64,000 nt of DNA from Methylobacterium sp. J-076. GTDB lineage: Bacteria > Pseudomonadota > Alphaproteobacteria > Rhizobiales > Beijerinckiaceae. The stretch's first letter is position 1, and each line of letters opens with the position of its first letter. A model generated the notes under the pieces. That model was not told the DNA's origin. It was given only the letters and a program-made list of their open reading frames with translations, and did not search any database. The stretch spans positions 153,024-217,023 of the forward strand of contig NZ_JAKSXW010000118.1 of the NCBI RefSeq assembly GCF_022829405.1, read 5' to 3'. The translations under genes and the position numbers were made by a program. This document shows positions 41,176 through 54,323 of this stretch, in pieces.

Positions 41176-42849
41176 CTGAGCATCTCGATCGGACGACGCA
41201 TCCTCCTCGGCTTCTTCGCCGTCACGGCGGTGCTTGTGGCGCTCGGCATCTATGCCATCGGACAGGTCGGCGCCGTGCGCGAGACCACCGACCGGATCGT
41301 CGCCCGGGACCTGATGATGATGCGCCAGCTCGACGAGCTGGGGAACGAGACCCGCGACCTCGGCGTCCAGCGGCGCAACGCGGTGATCCAGGCCCTCACC
41401 AAGGCCCTCGGCCACAGCACCCGCGAGACCGACTTCCTCGCCCCCTGGCGCAGGACCGCGCAGAACGCGGACAAGCTGTTTGCCGACCTGCTGCGGGAGG
41501 CCGACGGCTTTCGCAGCGTGGCGATCTCGGCGGAGCGGGCCTCCACCTACGAGCGCCTGCACGCGAGCCTGAACCAGGCCCTCGACATCTACCGCCCCTA
41601 CCGTGCGGCGAGCGAGGCGCAGATGGTCATGGCCGCCGCGGGCGACATTAAGGGCATCGAGGACCGCAACGACGAGATCGGCCGGCAATACTCCGCGACG
41701 ACCGGCGCGGTGGAGCGGGCCCGCGCCGCCCTGGACGAGAGCGTCGCCGTGGGCCAGCGGGCGGCGGCCGACATCTACGACCGGTCGTGGCAGTCGATCC
41801 TGTTCACGCTGATCGCCGCCGTGCTGCTCGCCTTCCTCGTCACCTTCCTCGTCACCCGCGCCGTGGTCCGCCCGCTGAACGTCGTGATGAGCTTCGTGGC
41901 GAAGGTCGGCGACGGCGACCTGACCGGGCGCCTCAACCCCGCCGGGCAGGACGAGATCGCCCGCCTCGGCCGCACCCTCGACGGGATGGTCGAGAGCCTG
42001 TCGGATCTCGCCCGCACCAACCGGGCGGCCACCACCGACCTCAACGCGGCGGCGGCCGAGATCCGCGCCTCGGCGCAGCAACAGGCGGCGTCGGTGGAGG
42101 AGCAGTTCGCGGCGGTGCAGGAGACGGCGGCCACCGTCGATGAGATCACCCATTCCGGCGCGCAGATCTCGAAACGGGCGAGCGAGGTGATCGCCACCGC
42201 CCAGGCCACCGCCAAGACCTCGCGGCAGGGCCTGCGGGCGGTCTCGGACACGGCGCAGGCCATGGACGCGATCCGCGAGCAGGCGGAGGCGGTGGCCGGC
42301 AACATCGTCAGCGTCTCGGAGAAGACCCAGGCGATCGGCGAGATCATCGAGAGCGTCAACGACATCTCGGAGCGCACGCACCTGCTGGCCCTGAACGCCG
42401 CCATCGAGGCCGCGGCGGCGGGCGAGAGCGGGCGCAGCTTCGCCGTGGTCGCCTCCGAGATGAAGCTGCTGGCCGACCAGGCCAAGGCGGCGACGGGGCA
42501 GGTGCGGGCGATCCTCGGGGAGATCCAGCGCGGCATCAACACCTCGGTGATGCTCACCGAGGAGGCGGTGAAGCGCTCCGCCGTGGGCAAGACCCGCTCC
42601 GACACCACCCAGCGCACCATCGAGGAGATCACCGCCCGGTTCGAGGAGAACGTGCAGACGTTCCAGCAGATCGTCGCCTCCACCAACCAGCAGCAGCTCG
42701 GCATCGAGCAGGTGATGGGCGCGCTCCAGAACATCCGGCAGGCCAGCCAGCAGACGGCGGCCGGGACCCGGCAGGTGGAGACCGCCTCCGCCAACATGAC
42801 CGAGCTCGCCCAGGCCTTGATGGCCCTGGCGGAACGCTACCGCACCTGA
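41176..42849 (+). CDS. Methyl-accepting chemotaxis-type receptor (WspA-like)
   Basis: 557 residues as read. TM1 (RILLGFFAVTAVLVALGIY), a ~180-residue four-helix periplasmic region, TM2 (LFTLIAAVLLAFLVTFLV), a HAMP domain, then the signalling domain with tip RTHLLALNAAIEAAAAGESG. No ATG, GTG or TTG is available before TM1 in this frame. The only nearby option is CTG at 41176 with GGAG 7 bp upstream. Alternatively, an ATG at 41156 would join this frame if one base were missing in the CCC run near 41174. The start is therefore uncertain. It overlaps neither neighbour. Confidence 0.88.
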   Translation: MSISIGRRILLGFFAVTAVLVALGIYAIGQVGAVRETTDRIVARDLMMMRQLDELGNETRDLGVQRRNAVIQALTKALGHSTRETDFLAPWRRTAQNADKLFADLLREADGFRSVAISAERASTYERLHASLNQALDIYRPYRAASEAQMVMAAAGDIKGIEDRNDEIGRQYSATTGAVERARAALDESVAVGQRAAADIYDRSWQSILFTLIAAVLLAFLVTFLVTRAVVRPLNVVMSFVAKVGDGDLTGRLNPAGQDEIARLGRTLDGMVESLSDLARTNRAATTDLNAAAAEIRASAQQQAASVEEQFAAVQETAATVDEITHSGAQISKRASEVIATAQATAKTSRQGLRAVSDTAQAMDAIREQAEAVAGNIVSVSEKTQAIGEIIESVNDISERTHLLALNAAIEAAAAGESGRSFAVVASEMKLLADQAKAATGQVRAILGEIQRGINTSVMLTEEAVKRSAVGKTRSDTTQRTIEEITARFEENVQTFQQIVASTNQQQLGIEQVMGALQNIRQASQQTAAGTRQVETASANMTELAQALMALAERYRT

Positions 42850-42861
42850 GCCGCGCACCCC

Positions 42862-45096
42862 GTGGCGACCGATATCCGCCAACTGCTGCTCGCCGCCTTC
42901 GACATCGAGCATCGGGAGCACGTCACCGCGATCCGGGCGGCGCTCCGGGCCGAGGCGCCGGACTGGAACGATGTGTTCCGCCGGGCCCACAGCCTGAAGG
43001 GCGCCTCCCGCGCCGTCGACCTGCCGCAGGTCGAGGCCGTGTCCCACCGGCTGGAGACCCTGTTCGAGCGGGTCCGCACCGGGGCCATGGCGCTGGACCG
43101 GGAGGCCGCCGCGGCGGTGGACCTCGCCCTCGACCGGATCGAGGCCTACGTCGCCGGCCTGAGCGGCGGCGCCGGTCCCGACATGCCGGGCGACGGGCTC
43201 GACGCCCTCGGCCGCCTCCTCGGCCTGCCGGAGAGCGGGCCGCCCGCCCCCGCGCCGCCGCCGCCCGCGCCACCGGCCCCGCCGCCGGTGCCCGCGGCGC
43301 AGGCCGCTCCCGCCCCCGTCACGCCGCCCGCGCCCAGGCGGGCCGCCGAGCGCCCGGCGGAGGGGCCTGAGCCCGCCTCCTTCCTGCGCGTCCCCGCCGA
43401 GACGGTGACGGCGCTGCTGCGGGCGAGCGCCGACCTGTCCACCACCCTGGCCGCCAAGGCGTCCGCCGCGGAGGGCATCCAGCGCATCGCCGCGTCCCTG
43501 CGCGGGCTTCAGGCCTCGGCCGAAGCCCTCGGTTCGGCCGAGGCCGGCCCCGGCATCCGCGCCCTCACCGCCGGCCTCGCCGGGCTCGCCCGGGAGGCCG
43601 CCGACCATGCGCGGCGGCAGACGGCCTCCCTCAGCGCCGTCGAGGGCGCGGCGGCGCGGGTGCGGACCGAATCCGAGCGCCTCGCCCTTGTGCCGGCGGA
43701 CACCGTGCTCGGCCCCCTGGCCCGCACCATCCGCGACACGGCCCGGGAGCAGGGCCGGGAGCTCGACCTCGCCGTCACCGGCCTCGACCTGCCGGTGGAG
43801 CGGGCGACCCTCCAGGCCCTGAAGGACCCGCTCCTGCACGCCCTGCGCAACGCCCTGAGCCACGCGTGGCAGCCGCCGGAGATCCGCCGGGCCGCCGGCA
43901 AGCCCGAGGCCCTGGGGCTGGTGCTGGAGGTGGCGTTGCGCGGCGCCCGGCTGCGCGTGGCGGTGCACGACGACGGGCCGGGGCCGGACCTCGCCCGCAT
44001 CGAGGCGGCGGCCCGGGAGCGCGGGCTCCTCGCCCCGGAGGCCCCGGGCGACCCCGAGACGCTGCTGCGCCTCGTCTTCGAGCCCGGCTTTTCCACGGCC
44101 GCCGCCATCGACACCCTGTCGGGGCGCGGCTACGGCCTCTCGGTCGCCGCCGACGCCGCCCGGTCCCTCCAGGGCAGCGTGCGCCTGGAGCCGCGCGTCC
44201 CCGCCGGCACGACCCTGGCGTTCAGCCTGCCCCTCTCGGCGGCCCGGCGCAGCCTGCTCCTCGTCGAGGCGGGGGGGCATACCTGCGCCCTGCCCTCCTC
44301 CGCGGTGGAGCGGCTGGTCCGCCTCCCCCGGGGGGGCCTCACCCAGGCCATGGGCCGGACCATGCTCCCGCCGGCCAAGCCCGGCGAGGCCGCCCTGCCG
44401 GTCGCCGAGCTCGCCGGCATGCTCGGTGCCGCCCCCGATCCCGATGCGGCCCGCCTGACAGCCGTGGTGCTGCGGGTGGAGGGCGGGCACATCGCCCTCG
44501 CCGTCGATGGCTTGAGCGACGTGCGCTCCCTGCTGGTGCTGCCCGCCCCGGAGATCGGCGGCGATTCCGCCCTCATCGCCGGCACCGCGATCCTGCCGGG
44601 GGACCGCCCGGTCCTGGTCCTCGACCCGGACGGGCTCGCCGCGCGGGCCGGGGCCGCTGGAACCCATGGGCAGGCGCCACGTTCGGACCCGGACACCGCT
44701 CCGGGGTCCCGGGCGCGCGGACAGGCGCGCGCCACGATCCTCGTTGTGGACGATTCGATCACCACCCGCACCTTGGAGAAGGGCATCTTGGAGGCCGCCG
44801 GCTACCGCGTCGTCGTCTGCGTCGATGGGCAGGACGCCCTCGACCGTCTGCGCGCCGAGGTCGAACCCGTCGACCTCGTGCTCGCCGACGTGGAGATGCC
44901 GCGCCTCGACGGGTTCGGCTTGCTGAAGGCCCTGCGCGCCGACGAGCGCTTCGCCCGCCTGCCCACGGTGCTGATGACCTCCCGCGGAGACCCGGAGGAC
45001 GTGGCCCGCGGCCTCGACCTCGGCGCCGACGCCTACATGACGAAGCAGAGCTTCGACCAGCGCAAGCTCCTTGAGACGATCGGGCAGCTGCTGTGA
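42862..45096 (+). CDS. CheA-type kinase with C-terminal receiver (WspE-like)
   Basis: 744 residues, GTG start. N-terminal Hpt domain with His43 (RRAHSLKGASRAV), a long Pro/Ala linker (about 125-170), an HATPase domain with HALRNALSHAW, HDDGPGPD and GRGYGLSVA, a CheW-like regulatory domain (LLLVEAGGHTCALPSSAVERL), and a receiver domain with Asp676 (VLADVEMPRLDG). The domain order matches WspE rather than a motility CheA. It would phosphorylate its own receiver, CheB and probably the downstream hybrid proteins. Confidence 0.92.
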   Translation: MATDIRQLLLAAFDIEHREHVTAIRAALRAEAPDWNDVFRRAHSLKGASRAVDLPQVEAVSHRLETLFERVRTGAMALDREAAAAVDLALDRIEAYVAGLSGGAGPDMPGDGLDALGRLLGLPESGPPAPAPPPPAPPAPPPVPAAQAAPAPVTPPAPRRAAERPAEGPEPASFLRVPAETVTALLRASADLSTTLAAKASAAEGIQRIAASLRGLQASAEALGSAEAGPGIRALTAGLAGLAREAADHARRQTASLSAVEGAAARVRTESERLALVPADTVLGPLARTIRDTAREQGRELDLAVTGLDLPVERATLQALKDPLLHALRNALSHAWQPPEIRRAAGKPEALGLVLEVALRGARLRVAVHDDGPGPDLARIEAAARERGLLAPEAPGDPETLLRLVFEPGFSTAAAIDTLSGRGYGLSVAADAARSLQGSVRLEPRVPAGTTLAFSLPLSAARRSLLLVEAGGHTCALPSSAVERLVRLPRGGLTQAMGRTMLPPAKPGEAALPVAELAGMLGAAPDPDAARLTAVVLRVEGGHIALAVDGLSDVRSLLVLPAPEIGGDSALIAGTAILPGDRPVLVLDPDGLAARAGAAGTHGQAPRSDPDTAPGSRARGQARATILVVDDSITTRTLEKGILEAAGYRVVVCVDGQDALDRLRAEVEPVDLVLADVEMPRLDGFGLLKALRADERFARLPTVLMTSRGDPEDVARGLDLGADAYMTKQSFDQRKLLETIGQLL

Positions 45097-45114
45097 CCGG
45101 CCTCTCCTCCACTC

Positions 45115-45204
45115 CGTCATGGCGGGCGCAGGGAAGCGACCAAGGTTCGCGGGCCGTGTCCGGGCGTGGCGCCGCTGGATGGCTTCGCGCCGCTCGCCAT
45201 GACG
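45115..45204. repeat. Family A repeat upstream of cheB (copy 1)
   Basis: 90-bp unit CGTCATGGCGGGCGCAGGGA to CGCCATGACG. With the copy at 45244 it fills the 295-bp gap between the CheA and CheB genes. No gene is present there. Confidence 0.75.
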
Positions 45205-45243
45205 GCGGTGCGGTGGTGGGCGCGGCGGGTCTCGTCCCCTCGC

Positions 45244-45333
45244 CGTCATGGCGAGCGCAGCGAAGCAACCCAGGGCCGCGGGCCGTGACCGGGCGTGGCG
45301 CCGCTGGATGGCTTCGCGCCGCCCGCGATGACG
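45244..45333. repeat. Family A repeat upstream of cheB (copy 2)
   Basis: 90-bp unit CGTCATGGCGAGCGCAGCGA to CCGCGATGACG. It shares the internal GGGCGTGGCGCCGCTGGATG stretch with the preceding copy, suggesting local duplication. The cheB start is 59 bp further on. Confidence 0.75.
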
Positions 45334-45391
45334 ATGGTGCGGTGGTGGGCGTGCGCAGCGAGCGCCGGCAAAACCCCTTGGGAGACAGGCC

Positions 45392-46458
45392 GTGAGCCCC
45401 GTCCGGGTGATGATCGTCGAGGACAGCCTCGTGGTGCGCGAGCTGCTCCGCTACATCGTCTCGCGCGATCCCCGCCTCGAACTCGTGGCGGCGGTGGCCT
45501 CCGGGGAGGAGGCGCTGTCGGCCATCGCGGGTGCCCGCCCGGACGTGATCTCCATGGACATCCGCCTGCCCGGCATCGACGGGCTGGAGACCACCCGGCG
45601 GATCATGGCCGAGCGGCCGACCCCCATCGTCGTCATCGCCGACGCGGTGGAGGATTCCTCCCTCCACATCTCCATGAACGCCCTGCGGGCCGGTGCCCTC
45701 TCGGTGGTGGAGAAGCCGGTGGCCACGACCCATGCGGGCTACGAATCCGTGGCCGGCGAGATCTGCACGCAATTGCGGATCATGGCCCAGGTGCCGGTGA
45801 TCCGCCGCAGGCCCATCGGCTCCGAATGGTCGGGCCGGGTCGCGCTGGCCACCCCGCCGTCGCCGCCGGTCGCCGCCTTCGGCCAGTCGCCGAGCGTCCT
45901 GGGCATCGCCGCCTCCACGGGCGGCCCCCCGGCCCTCGCCAAGGTGATCGGCGGCCTGCCGGCGGACTTCGCCCTGCCGGTGCTGCTGGTGCAGCACATG
46001 GGCGCCGCCTTCATGGAGGGCTTCGCCGCGTGGCTCGACAGCGTCGTCGCCCTGCCGGTGGCGCTGGCCCGCGACGGGCAGCGGGCGGAGCCGGGCCGGG
46101 TCTACGTCGCCCCCGGCGACCGCCACCTCGAACTCGGCTCCAACCTCGTGATGCGGGTGAACGAGTCCGCCCCCGTCTCCGGGCAGCGCCCGGCGGCGAC
46201 CGTGCTGTTCCGCTCCCTCGCCCGGCAGGCGGGGGCCGCGGGCATCGGCGTGCTCCTCACCGGGATGGGCGAGGACGGGGCGGTCGGCCTCGCCGACATG
46301 CACGCCGCGGGGGCGCAGACGGTGGCCGAGCACGAGAGCACGGCGGTGGTCTACGGCATGCCCGCGGCGGCGGTGCGCCTCGGGGCGGCGCGGGCCGTGC
46401 TGCCCCTCGACCGGGTCGCGGGGCACGTGATGCGGCTGGCCATGCCCGGGACGGTCCC

Positions 46459-46462
<4 letters not shown>
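45392..46462 (+). CDS. CheB-type methylesterase/response regulator (WspF-like)
   Basis: 356 residues, GTG start. Receiver domain with Asp56 (VISMDIRLPGIDG) and a C-terminal methylesterase with the Ser nucleophile in GIAASTGGPPAL, His in LLVQHMG and Asp in TGMGEDGAVG. It removes receptor methyl groups, opposing the CheR protein, and in Wsp systems resets signalling. Its stop overlaps the next gene start (GTGA). Confidence 0.93.
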
Positions 46463-50053
<3,591 letters not shown>

Positions 50054-50153
50054 TCGTCCCGGTCATCGCGGTCGCATTGGCGTTCCCGCCCGCAGCGGCT
50101 ACAGCGGGTCCTCCCCCGTCAGGACCACCCGAGCCGGCCCCGAACCCCGCCGC

Positions 50154-51296
50154 ATGTCAGACGCGCCAAACCCGGCCCCCCCCGACCAGCGCCTCAGCCG
50201 CCTGATCGTCCGCGACTTCCGCAACCATGCTGACCTCGACCTGAAGCCCGACGCCCGCCTCGTCGCCCTGGTGGGCGAGAACGGGGCCGGGAAGACGAAC
50301 ATCCTGGAGGCGATCTCCCTCTTCGCCCCGGGCCGCGGCCTGCGCCGGGCGGAGTTCTCGGCCATGGCCCGCACGGGTGGCGCGGGGGGCTTCGCCGTCT
50401 CCCTCACCCTCGACCGGGACGGGGCCGGGCATCGCCTCGGCACGGGGATGGAGCCGCCGGGTTTCGACGGGCGGGCGAGCCGACTGTGCCGGGTCGATGG
50501 CGCGTCGGCGGGCTCCCCCGTCGTCTTCAGCGAATTCTTCCGGGTGGTCTGGCTCACCCCCGATTTCGACGCCCTGTTCCGCGGCCCCGCGGGCGACCGG
50601 CGCCGCTTCCTCGACCGGCTGGTGCTGGCGGTCGATGCCGGCCACGGCGCCCGGGTCTCGGCCCTGGAGCGAGCGCTGCGCTCGCGCAACCGCCTGCTGG
50701 ACGAGCCGGGCCAGGATGCCCGCTGGCTCGACGCCATCGAGCGCGAGATCGCCGAACTCGGCGTCGCGGTGGCGCTCGCCCGGCGGGAGACGGTGGAGCG
50801 CCTGGACGGGCTGATCGCCCAGACCCGCGACGACGCGCAGCCCTTCCCCTGGGCCTCCATCCGCCTGGAGGGCGACCTCGACGACCTCGTGGCGGTATGG
50901 CCGGCCATCGAGGCCGAGGATCGCTTCCGGCTGGCCCTGCGCAACGGCCGCCCCCGGGACCGGGCGGCCGGGCGCACCCTCACCGGGCCGCAGACCACGG
51001 ACCTGGTGGTCCGCCACGGCCCCAAGGACGTGCCCGCGGGCACCGCCTCGACGGGGGAGCAGAAGGCCCTGCTGATCGGCCTCGTCCTCGCCCATGCGCG
51101 GCTGGTGCGGGCCATGAGCGGCATCGCCCCGGCGATCCTGCTCGATGAGGTCGCCGCCCATCTCGACCCGCGGCGCCGGCTCGGCCTGTTCGAGGCGCTG
51201 GACGCCCTCGCGGGCCAGGTCTGGATGACCGGCACCGACCCGGAGGCCTTCGCCCCGGCCGGCGCGATGATCGAGACCGTTCGCATCGGGCAGTGA
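50154..51296 (+). CDS. recF: DNA replication and repair protein RecF
   Basis: 380-residue SMC-like ATPase loading RecA at single-strand gaps with RecO and RecR. Walker A is GENGAGKTN (41-49). NHADLDL and FAPGRGLRRAEF are the family's N-terminal motifs, ASTGEQKALLIGLVLAHARL is the ABC signature, and AILLDEVAAHLD is Walker B. ATG 50154 follows a 100-bp gap after the hybrid kinase. dnaA, dnaN and gyrB are not adjacent, so it is separated from the classical replication cluster. Confidence 0.95.
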   Translation: MSDAPNPAPPDQRLSRLIVRDFRNHADLDLKPDARLVALVGENGAGKTNILEAISLFAPGRGLRRAEFSAMARTGGAGGFAVSLTLDRDGAGHRLGTGMEPPGFDGRASRLCRVDGASAGSPVVFSEFFRVVWLTPDFDALFRGPAGDRRRFLDRLVLAVDAGHGARVSALERALRSRNRLLDEPGQDARWLDAIEREIAELGVAVALARRETVERLDGLIAQTRDDAQPFPWASIRLEGDLDDLVAVWPAIEAEDRFRLALRNGRPRDRAAGRTLTGPQTTDLVVRHGPKDVPAGTASTGEQKALLIGLVLAHARLVRAMSGIAPAILLDEVAAHLDPRRRLGLFEALDALAGQVWMTGTDPEAFAPAGAMIETVRIGQ

Positions 51297-51363
51297 GCCG
51301 CCCTTTCCTGATCGGCGCAGCGCACCACATCTGCCCCATCCCGCCCACGGAACCCGCGAGCCC

Positions 51364-51759
51364 ATGGCCAAGCCCGTCCACAGCATGATCCGCGTCCGCG
51401 ACGAGGCGCGCTCCCGCGACTACTATTCCCGCGCCTTCGGCCTGGAGCCCGCCGACCGGTTCGACTTCCCGGACTTCACCCTGCTCTACCTGCGCGACCC
51501 GTCCTCGCCCTTCGAGCTGGAGCTGACGGTCAACAAGGACCGGGAGAAGCCCTACGACATGGGCGACGGCTACGGCCACCTCGCTTTCGTCGTGGAGGAT
51601 GTCGAGGCCGAGCACGCCCGCCACAAGGAGGCCGGCTTCACCGTCACCGACCTGAAGACCCTCAAGCACGGCGACACGCCGCTCGCCCGGTTCTTCTTCG
51701 CCACCGACCCCGACGGCTACAAGATCGAGGTCATCCAGCGTGGCGGCCGCTTCTCGTAA
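51364..51759 (+). CDS. gloA: Glyoxalase I (lactoylglutathione lyase)
   Basis: 131-residue VOC-fold protein. The four metal ligands line up as His6 (VHSMIRV), Glu53 (ELELTVN), His72 (GYGHLAFVV) and Glu122 (GYKIEVIQ), the GloA set. It detoxifies methylglyoxal with glutathione. Length is normal. It follows recF by 67 bp. A different VOC activity is possible but the ligand pattern supports glyoxalase I. Confidence 0.85.
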   Translation: MAKPVHSMIRVRDEARSRDYYSRAFGLEPADRFDFPDFTLLYLRDPSSPFELELTVNKDREKPYDMGDGYGHLAFVVEDVEAEHARHKEAGFTVTDLKTLKHGDTPLARFFFATDPDGYKIEVIQRGGRFS

Positions 51760-51802
51760 GCCCCTTCCACAGCACGCGTTTCACAGGCCAGCTTCAGGTA
51801 CG

Positions 51803-52393
51803 ATGGGAACAGAGACACGCATCGTCTGCCTCCGCCACGGGGAATCGACCTTCAACGCCGCCCACCGGGCGACGGGGGTCGATCCCAACCACCGTGACGC
51901 GCGCCTCACCCCCAAGGGCGAGGCGCAGGCGAAGGCGGCCCGGGCGCGGCTCCGGGACATCCCCTTCGAGCTGGTGGTGGTGTCGCCGCTCACCCGGGCG
52001 ATCCAGACGGCGGCGCTCGCCTTCGAGGACCATCCGAGCGCGCCCCGCCTCCTGGTCGAGGTGCTCCACCGGGAGTGCCAGGAGAGCAGCTGCGATGTCG
52101 GCCGGGCGGCGTCCGAGCTGGCGGCGGATTTCCCGCACCTCGATGTCGGGCACCTGCCTGAGGTCTGGTGGCACGCCGAGGAGGGCGCCGACCTCACCTT
52201 CGGCCTGCCCATCGAGCCCCGCCCCCTGTTCGACCGCCGGGTCGCCGGGTTCCGGGAATGGCTGCGGGGGCGGCCCGAGCGCACCATCGCGGTGGTGGGC
52301 CACGGCACGTTCTTCTACCACCTGACCGGCACGTTCCTGGAGAACTGCGCCACCATCGACCTCGACCTCGACGCCGAGCCGGCCGCCGCCTGA
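51803..52393 (+). CDS. Histidine phosphatase-family protein
   Basis: 196 residues. The catalytic phosphohistidine motif is CLRHGESTFN (His12), VVVSPLTRAIQTA is the second block, and the second catalytic His lies in VVGHGTFFYHLTG. It is of the phosphoglycerate-mutase-like superfamily, branch 1. The substrate is unknown. The start at 51803 follows 43 bp after gloA; an earlier in-frame start at 51740 would overlap gloA. Confidence 0.85.
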   Translation: MGTETRIVCLRHGESTFNAAHRATGVDPNHRDARLTPKGEAQAKAARARLRDIPFELVVVSPLTRAIQTAALAFEDHPSAPRLLVEVLHRECQESSCDVGRAASELAADFPHLDVGHLPEVWWHAEEGADLTFGLPIEPRPLFDRRVAGFREWLRGRPERTIAVVGHGTFFYHLTGTFLENCATIDLDLDAEPAAA

Positions 52394-52476
52394 GGGGCGG
52401 AGACTGTTCCCCTCTCCCTCCCCGTCATGGCTTCGTTGGCGCCCGCGACGGCGTTCTGGATGTCGGTGGCGCTTGC

Positions 52477-53235
52477 CTACTTCGCGCCTCCGTCCACGGT
52501 GATTGTCTCGCCGGTGATGTAGGCTGCCCCGGCCCCGAGGAAGAGGATCGCCTCCGCGATGTCCTCGGGCTTGGCCAGCCGCGCGAGCATGGTCCGCTCC
52601 AGGGTGGCGGCCTTGCGCTCGGCGGGCCATGCGGCGGTCCACGCCGTCTCCACGAGGCCCGGCGCCACGGCGTTCACGCGGATCTCCGGGGCCAGCGCCC
52701 GGGCGAGGCTGCGGGTGAGGTTGATGAGGCCGGCCTTGCTCGCCGAATAGGCGATGGACGAGCCCCGCCGGCCGAGGCCCGCCACCGAGGCGGTGTTGAC
52801 GATGGCGCCCCGCGCCTCCCGCAGGGCCGGCGCGGCGGCACGGGCGCAGCGGTAGGGCCCGACGAGGTTGGTCGAGAGGATCGTCTGCCAGAACGCCTCG
52901 GTCATCGCGTCGAGGTCCTCGAAGGCGATGGGCGCGGCGGTGCCGGAGGTGCCGGCATTGTTCACCAGCACGTCGAGCCCGCCGAGCCGGGCGATGCCGC
53001 AAGCGACCATGGCCTCGGCCTCGCCGGGCTCGGACACGTCGCCCGGCAGGGCCATGACCGCGAGGCCCTGCCCCGCGAGGCGTTCCGCCTCGGCCGGTCC
53101 CCGGTCGTCGCCGGGCAGGTGGTTGAGGGCGACGGTGGCGCCGTTGCGGGCGAACAGGGCCACCGTGGCGAGCCCGATGCCGGAGGAGGCGCCCGTCACG
53201 AGCACCCGCCTGCCGGAGAGATCGGCGCCGATCAT
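52477..53235 (-). CDS. Short-chain dehydrogenase/reductase
   Basis: 252-residue classical SDR. NAD(P) motif VTGASSGIG (13-21), VNNAG (91-95), Ser150, and YSASK with Tyr163 and Lys167. It ends ITGETITVDGG, typical of FabG-like members. It starts in an ATGA overlap with the hydroxyacyl-CoA dehydrogenase upstream, so the pair probably act in one oxidative pathway. Substrate unknown. Confidence 0.9.
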   Translation of the reverse strand: MIGADLSGRRVLVTGASSGIGLATVALFARNGATVALNHLPGDDRGPAEAERLAGQGLAVMALPGDVSEPGEAEAMVACGIARLGGLDVLVNNAGTSGTAAPIAFEDLDAMTEAFWQTILSTNLVGPYRCARAAAPALREARGAIVNTASVAGLGRRGSSIAYSASKAGLINLTRSLARALAPEIRVNAVAPGLVETAWTAAWPAERKAATLERTMLARLAKPEDIAEAILFLGAGAAYITGETITVDGGAK

Positions 53236-54179
53236 GTCCCCTCCATCCGGCCGATTCCGGCCATCGCTTTCTTGAGGGCGAGGAGCTTGCGGTCGCGCTC
53301 GCGGAACAGCTCCGCCGGGTCGCGCCCGCCCCAGTCGAAATAGCCCGCACCCGCCATCACGCCCGTGCGACCCCCGGCGCAGAGGGCATCCAGGGTCTCG
53401 GACCGCTCCCGGGGCGGCGGTGGGGCGTAGGTCCGGTTGGCGAGGGCGCGCTGCGTCAGTTCCAGCCCGGTGAAGTCGGCCTTGGCGAGGTGGCCGAGGA
53501 TCGGGATGCGCAGGGACAGGCCGTGGATGATGGCCTCGTCGATCTCCCGGGGCGTGGCGTAGCCCTCGTCCAGCAGGTGGAACACCTCGGCGCTGATCGC
53601 CTGCTGGATGCGGTTGGCGATGTAGCCCGGCACGAAGCGCTTCAGCACCACCGGCGTCTGGCCGAGGCCGGTCACGAGGTCGGCCATCGCCGCGATCACC
53701 GCCGGGTCGGTCCCCGGCCCCGGCACCACGTCCACGAGGTCGATGATGTAGGGCGGCGTGTACCAGTGCATCACCAGGGCGCGGGCCTGCCGGCCCTCGG
53801 GGATGAGGGGGAACACGTCGAGGTAGCTGGTGTTGCTGGCGAAGATCGTCTCCGGCGGGCAGAGCCGGTCGAGGTGCGCGAACAGGCCGCGCTTGGCCTC
53901 GGGGTTCTCGGTGATCGCCTCGATGACGAGGGCGGCGCCCTCCACCACGGCGGGCAGGCCCGCTTCGATCCGCACCGCCCGGGCGAGACGGTCCCCGTCC
54001 CAGCCCTCCGGGGCGGCGCCGGCCTCCCGCAGGGTGGCCAGCGCCGAGGCCATCAGGCCCGGCACCGCCGCGCGGATCTCGGCGCGGGTGTCGGTGATCC
54101 GGACCCCGTGCCCCGCGAGCGCCAGGACCAGGGCGATCCCGTGGCCCATCAGCCCGCCGCCGACGACAGCGATCTCCAT
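53232..54179 (-). CDS. 3-hydroxyacyl-CoA dehydrogenase-family protein
   Basis: 315 residues. N-terminal NAD motif IAVVGGGLMGHGIALVLA, then IEAITENPEAKRGLFAHLD and ASNTSYLD. The usual HFFNPP catalytic block reads MHWYTPPYIID, with the catalytic His kept. FVPGYIANRIQQAI starts the C-terminal domain. The HWYTPP variant fits branches acting on non-fatty substrates (for example carnitine or gulonate-type dehydrogenases); this is inference. It is coupled to the SDR downstream by an ATGA overlap. Confidence 0.87.
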   Translation of the reverse strand: MEIAVVGGGLMGHGIALVLALAGHGVRITDTRAEIRAAVPGLMASALATLREAGAAPEGWDGDRLARAVRIEAGLPAVVEGAALVIEAITENPEAKRGLFAHLDRLCPPETIFASNTSYLDVFPLIPEGRQARALVMHWYTPPYIIDLVDVVPGPGTDPAVIAAMADLVTGLGQTPVVLKRFVPGYIANRIQQAISAEVFHLLDEGYATPREIDEAIIHGLSLRIPILGHLAKADFTGLELTQRALANRTYAPPPPRERSETLDALCAGGRTGVMAGAGYFDWGGRDPAELFRERDRKLLALKKAMAGIGRMEGT

Positions 54180-54285
54180 GCGACCTCCCCTGCGCGCCGT
54201 CTCATGCGGCGTCGCAGGCACTGTCCCCCGCCGTGCGGCGGGGGGCAAGGGTCGTACATGGCCCGGGATGACGTCCGGCCGCGCG

Positions 54286-54313
54286 CTCCCTCCCCCGCGG
54301 AGGGGGGAGGGAC
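54286..54313. repeat. Family B palindrome
   Basis: CTCCCTCCCCCGCGGAGGGG followed by GGAGGGAC, giving a 9-bp stem CCCTCCCCC/GGGGGAGGG. It sits downstream of the aldo/keto reductase stop (54324) and may terminate that gene. The arms are the same sequence that forms the separated ends of the inserts at 17678 and 62891. Confidence 0.7.
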
Positions 54314-54323
54314 GTGGCGGGCC

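Noticed and set aside
41074..45249. 1391-codon minus-strand open frame across the chemosensory cluster
   Set aside because: Low-complexity product opposite clear MCP and CheA genes; an artefact of high GC.
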